Source: a virus | DNA length: 22,565 nt | Reading direction: 5' to 3' (one strand) | IMG/VR virus record: IMGVR_UViG_3300020165_001212 | Location: 1 to 22,565 of that record | Shown: positions 21,145-22,565 of the stretch, piece by piece | Layout of the letters: each line of letters begins with the position of its first letter | Position numbering within the stretch: the first letter of the stretch is position 1 | Position numbers and translations under genes: made by a program | The notes under the pieces: model-generated | Database searches by the model: none | Told to the model about the DNA's origin: nothing | The model's input: only the letters and a program-made list of their open reading frames with translations

Positions 21145-22165
21145 AAGCTCGTCTTACAACAACTATGAATTTTGTCAAATGCAGTATTTCCTAACCTATG
21201 TTCTAGGTTGGCGTTCTAGTAGCGGAAAAAAAGCAGACATGGGAACTATGGCTCACAAAGTCATGGAAATCTTAGCTGGTCTCAAAAAGTTTGAGCAAGA
21301 CAATCCACGCAAGAAATATCTCGTTGTAGAAGATGATAAGTGCGGAAAGGTGCGGATTCATAAAGATAGACTTCACACAGACGAGTTGGTGGATGAGCTA
21401 ACGGAAAAGGCGATAGCAGACTATGCCGCAACCTCCACCCACAAGTTTTATCGCAAAGAACGTGGAGAAGTTAGGGAGACTGTAGAAACTTTTCTAACTT
21501 GGAATAACGGTCAGTTCGACCCACGACTCAGAAACATCTACTATCCAGAGCCTCATTTTGACTTGCCAATCGAAGAAGAATGGGCTAAATTTGACTTTGT
21601 AGATGTCAATGGTAACGTCCAAAAAGGACAGCTAGCCATTAAGGGTACGATTGATCTCGTTACCCTAGTGAATGAGGACACGATTGAGGTGGTTGACTGG
21701 AAAAGCGGTCGCCGTCTAAATTGGGCAACGGGAGAAGAAAAGACATACGAAAAAATGAAAAACGACCCACAACTGCTATTGTATTTCTATGCGATGTCTA
21801 AAATGTTCAAAGAGTTCCCTAATAGAATTATGAGCATCTTCTTCTATAAAGACGTAGAAGGCAAGCCAGACCCAACCCCTTTTAGCTTCTGCTTTACTGA
21901 AGCTGACGAGGATAGATTTCTAGAAATGCTTAGAAAACGAGTTGAAGAAATAAGACAAAATGTATCTCCAGAAGTCCTCGATCCCACCAGAAGGGACTTC
22001 AGATGTAAGTATCTTTGTCATTTTTGCAAGAACAAATTTGATGGAGAAGAGGATAATATGTGTATAACTATAGAGAGGGAGTTAGTCCAACTTGGTATGG
22101 ACAAGGTTGTAGAAAAACGCACTGCACCAGACTTTAATATTGGCTTTTACGAGGCTCCGGGATAA
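21125..22165 (+). CDS. RecB/Cas4-like PD-(D/E)XK nuclease with cysteine cluster
   Basis: A 346-aa nuclease of the PDDEXK_1 type. The catalytic core reads H44, D177 in GTIDLVT, D191 and K193 in EVVDWKSG, and Q216 in DPQLLLYFYA, the order of RecB, AddB and Cas4 nuclease domains. N-terminal C17 (NNYEFCQMQYF) together with C294, C298, C301 and C313 near the C-terminus gives the arrangement of a 4Fe-4S cluster as in AddB and Cas4. It likely processes DNA ends for recombination or degrades host DNA. No helicase domain is fused. AAGGA precedes the ATG; it overlaps the dNMP kinase by 20 bases. There are no CRISPR genes in the window. Confidence 0.85.
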   Translation: MLVTYVRSSSYNNYEFCQMQYFLTYVLGWRSSSGKKADMGTMAHKVMEILAGLKKFEQDNPRKKYLVVEDDKCGKVRIHKDRLHTDELVDELTEKAIADYAATSTHKFYRKERGEVRETVETFLTWNNGQFDPRLRNIYYPEPHFDLPIEEEWAKFDFVDVNGNVQKGQLAIKGTIDLVTLVNEDTIEVVDWKSGRRLNWATGEEKTYEKMKNDPQLLLYFYAMSKMFKEFPNRIMSIFFYKDVEGKPDPTPFSFCFTEADEDRFLEMLRKRVEEIRQNVSPEVLDPTRRDFRCKYLCHFCKNKFDGEEDNMCITIERELVQLGMDKVVEKRTAPDFNIGFYEAPG

Positions 22166-22365
22166 TGTTTAAAGTAAGTTACAAACTCCATAATGAACCA
22201 CCAGACTTGAAAAAGTGTACTATATGCGGAGAAAAGGCAGAAGGTGGGTGTATCCCATTGGGGTCACTGTGCGGCCAACACGCAAAAGAGTGGAAAGACA
22301 TGGTTTCAAATACATTCAATTCAATTAAAAATAAAATCGGAGGAAATTGTGGCAAACTACATTAA
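22165..22365 (+). CDS. Small zinc-ribbon-like protein
   Basis: A 66-aa protein with cysteines at 18, 21, 29 and 36 (KCTICG, GGCIPLGSLCGQH), suitable for one zinc site with a nearby histidine. The C-terminal half is a polar helix. The start overlaps the nuclease stop as TAATG. The function is unknown; it may pair with the nuclease upstream. Confidence 0.65.
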   Translation: MFKVSYKLHNEPPDLKKCTICGEKAEGGCIPLGSLCGQHAKEWKDMVSNTFNSIKNKIGGNCGKLH

Positions 22366-22565
22366 AGCGGCTGATGACAAATATTACTTTGATAATTACG
22401 GATCTGAAGAAGAGCTAACAGAAAACAATTTTTACGTACCAGCAGAGGCTGAATACGAAGATTGGGGCGAAGAAACTGAAGAATGGGATGTCTCTGTAGC
22501 GAAACCCGGATTGTGGGAAAATATTCGTAAGAAGAAAGAGCGAGAAGGTAAGAATTACAAGCCAG
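22349..22565 (+). CDS. Partial gene, small acidic phage protein with GLWxNI motif
   Basis: Reads open from GTG 22349 past the window end, at least 72 codons. GGAGG (22339-22343) is five bases before GTG and decides the start; translation overlaps the zinc-like protein by 17 bases. The visible part is acidic and Tyr-rich, then carries PGLWENIRKKKEREG (about 53-67), a short motif resembling the GLWANIHAKR signature seen in many small phage proteins of unknown function. The 3' end is missing. Confidence 0.65.
   Translation, partial: MANYIKAADDKYYFDNYGSEEELTENNFYVPAEAEYEDWGEETEEWDVSVAKPGLWENIRKKKEREGKNYKP

Noticed and set aside
21125-22165. CRISPR-associated Cas4
   Set aside because: No repeat array or other cas gene is in the window; the context is phage replication.

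Overview
This window looks like part of the genome of a lytic tailed bacteriophage (Caudoviricetes). All 38 genes I support lie on the plus strand. They are packed with ATGA/TAATG or short overlaps, most have clear AGGAG-type ribosome binding sites, and many encode small proteins of unknown function. The recognisable genes are phage replication, recombination, nucleotide and lysis functions. The combination of PhoH, MazG, class Ia ribonucleotide reductase (RNR), a RecA/UvsX-like recombinase and short FmdB-like zinc proteins is typical of phages of aquatic bacteria. The DNA is fairly AT-rich. The host cannot be named from sequence, but the promoters match the bacterial sigma-70 consensus. There is no integrase, repressor, transposase or CRISPR array.

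Layout. (1) 1-1105: a transcription unit with a perfect sigma-70 promoter (43-71), a small coiled-coil protein, a glycine-rich protein, a single-stranded DNA binding protein, a highly foldable non-coding stretch (981-1070) and a strong terminator (1071-1105). (2) 1126-4893: a second perfect promoter, then a predicted membrane protein with duplicated Pro/Lys repeats and a RuvA-C-terminal-like domain, a GT-B glycosyltransferase, two unknown genes, a sigma-70-family factor and a glycine-rich possible virion protein, closed by a terminator (4866-4900). (3) 4915-8625: a probable lysis or cell-envelope cassette. It holds a membrane-anchored PAS protein, a holin-like protein, a papain-like (C1) cysteine peptidase, an exported thioredoxin-like protein with a DnaJ-type cysteine motif and four small, mostly membrane-associated proteins, followed by a terminator. 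(4) 8637-22565: a long replication/nucleotide unit starting at a third promoter. It runs nrdA, an HxGH cytidylyltransferase-like gene, nrdB, mazG, phoH, an FmdB-type zinc ribbon, four unknown genes, a RecA/UvsX recombinase, a Vsr/PD-(D/E)XK-like nuclease, a possible UvsY-like mediator, a zinc protein, a DnaB-type helicase, a 50-aa gene, a DnaG-type primase, a dNMP kinase, a RecB/Cas4-like nuclease with a cysteine cluster, a small zinc-like protein and a partial gene.

How they fit together: RNR, MazG-like NTP hydrolysis and dNMP kinase would supply or balance dNTPs; SSB, helicase and primase would form part of the replisome, with the polymerase presumably outside the window; the recombinase, nuclease and mediator candidate would support recombination-dependent replication and repair; the sigma factor would redirect host RNA polymerase; the holin cassette would end infection. 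The most unusual parts are the PAS/holin/cysteine-peptidase/thioredoxin cassette, the membrane-anchored RuvA-like protein, the possible UvsY homologue and the structured RNA region.
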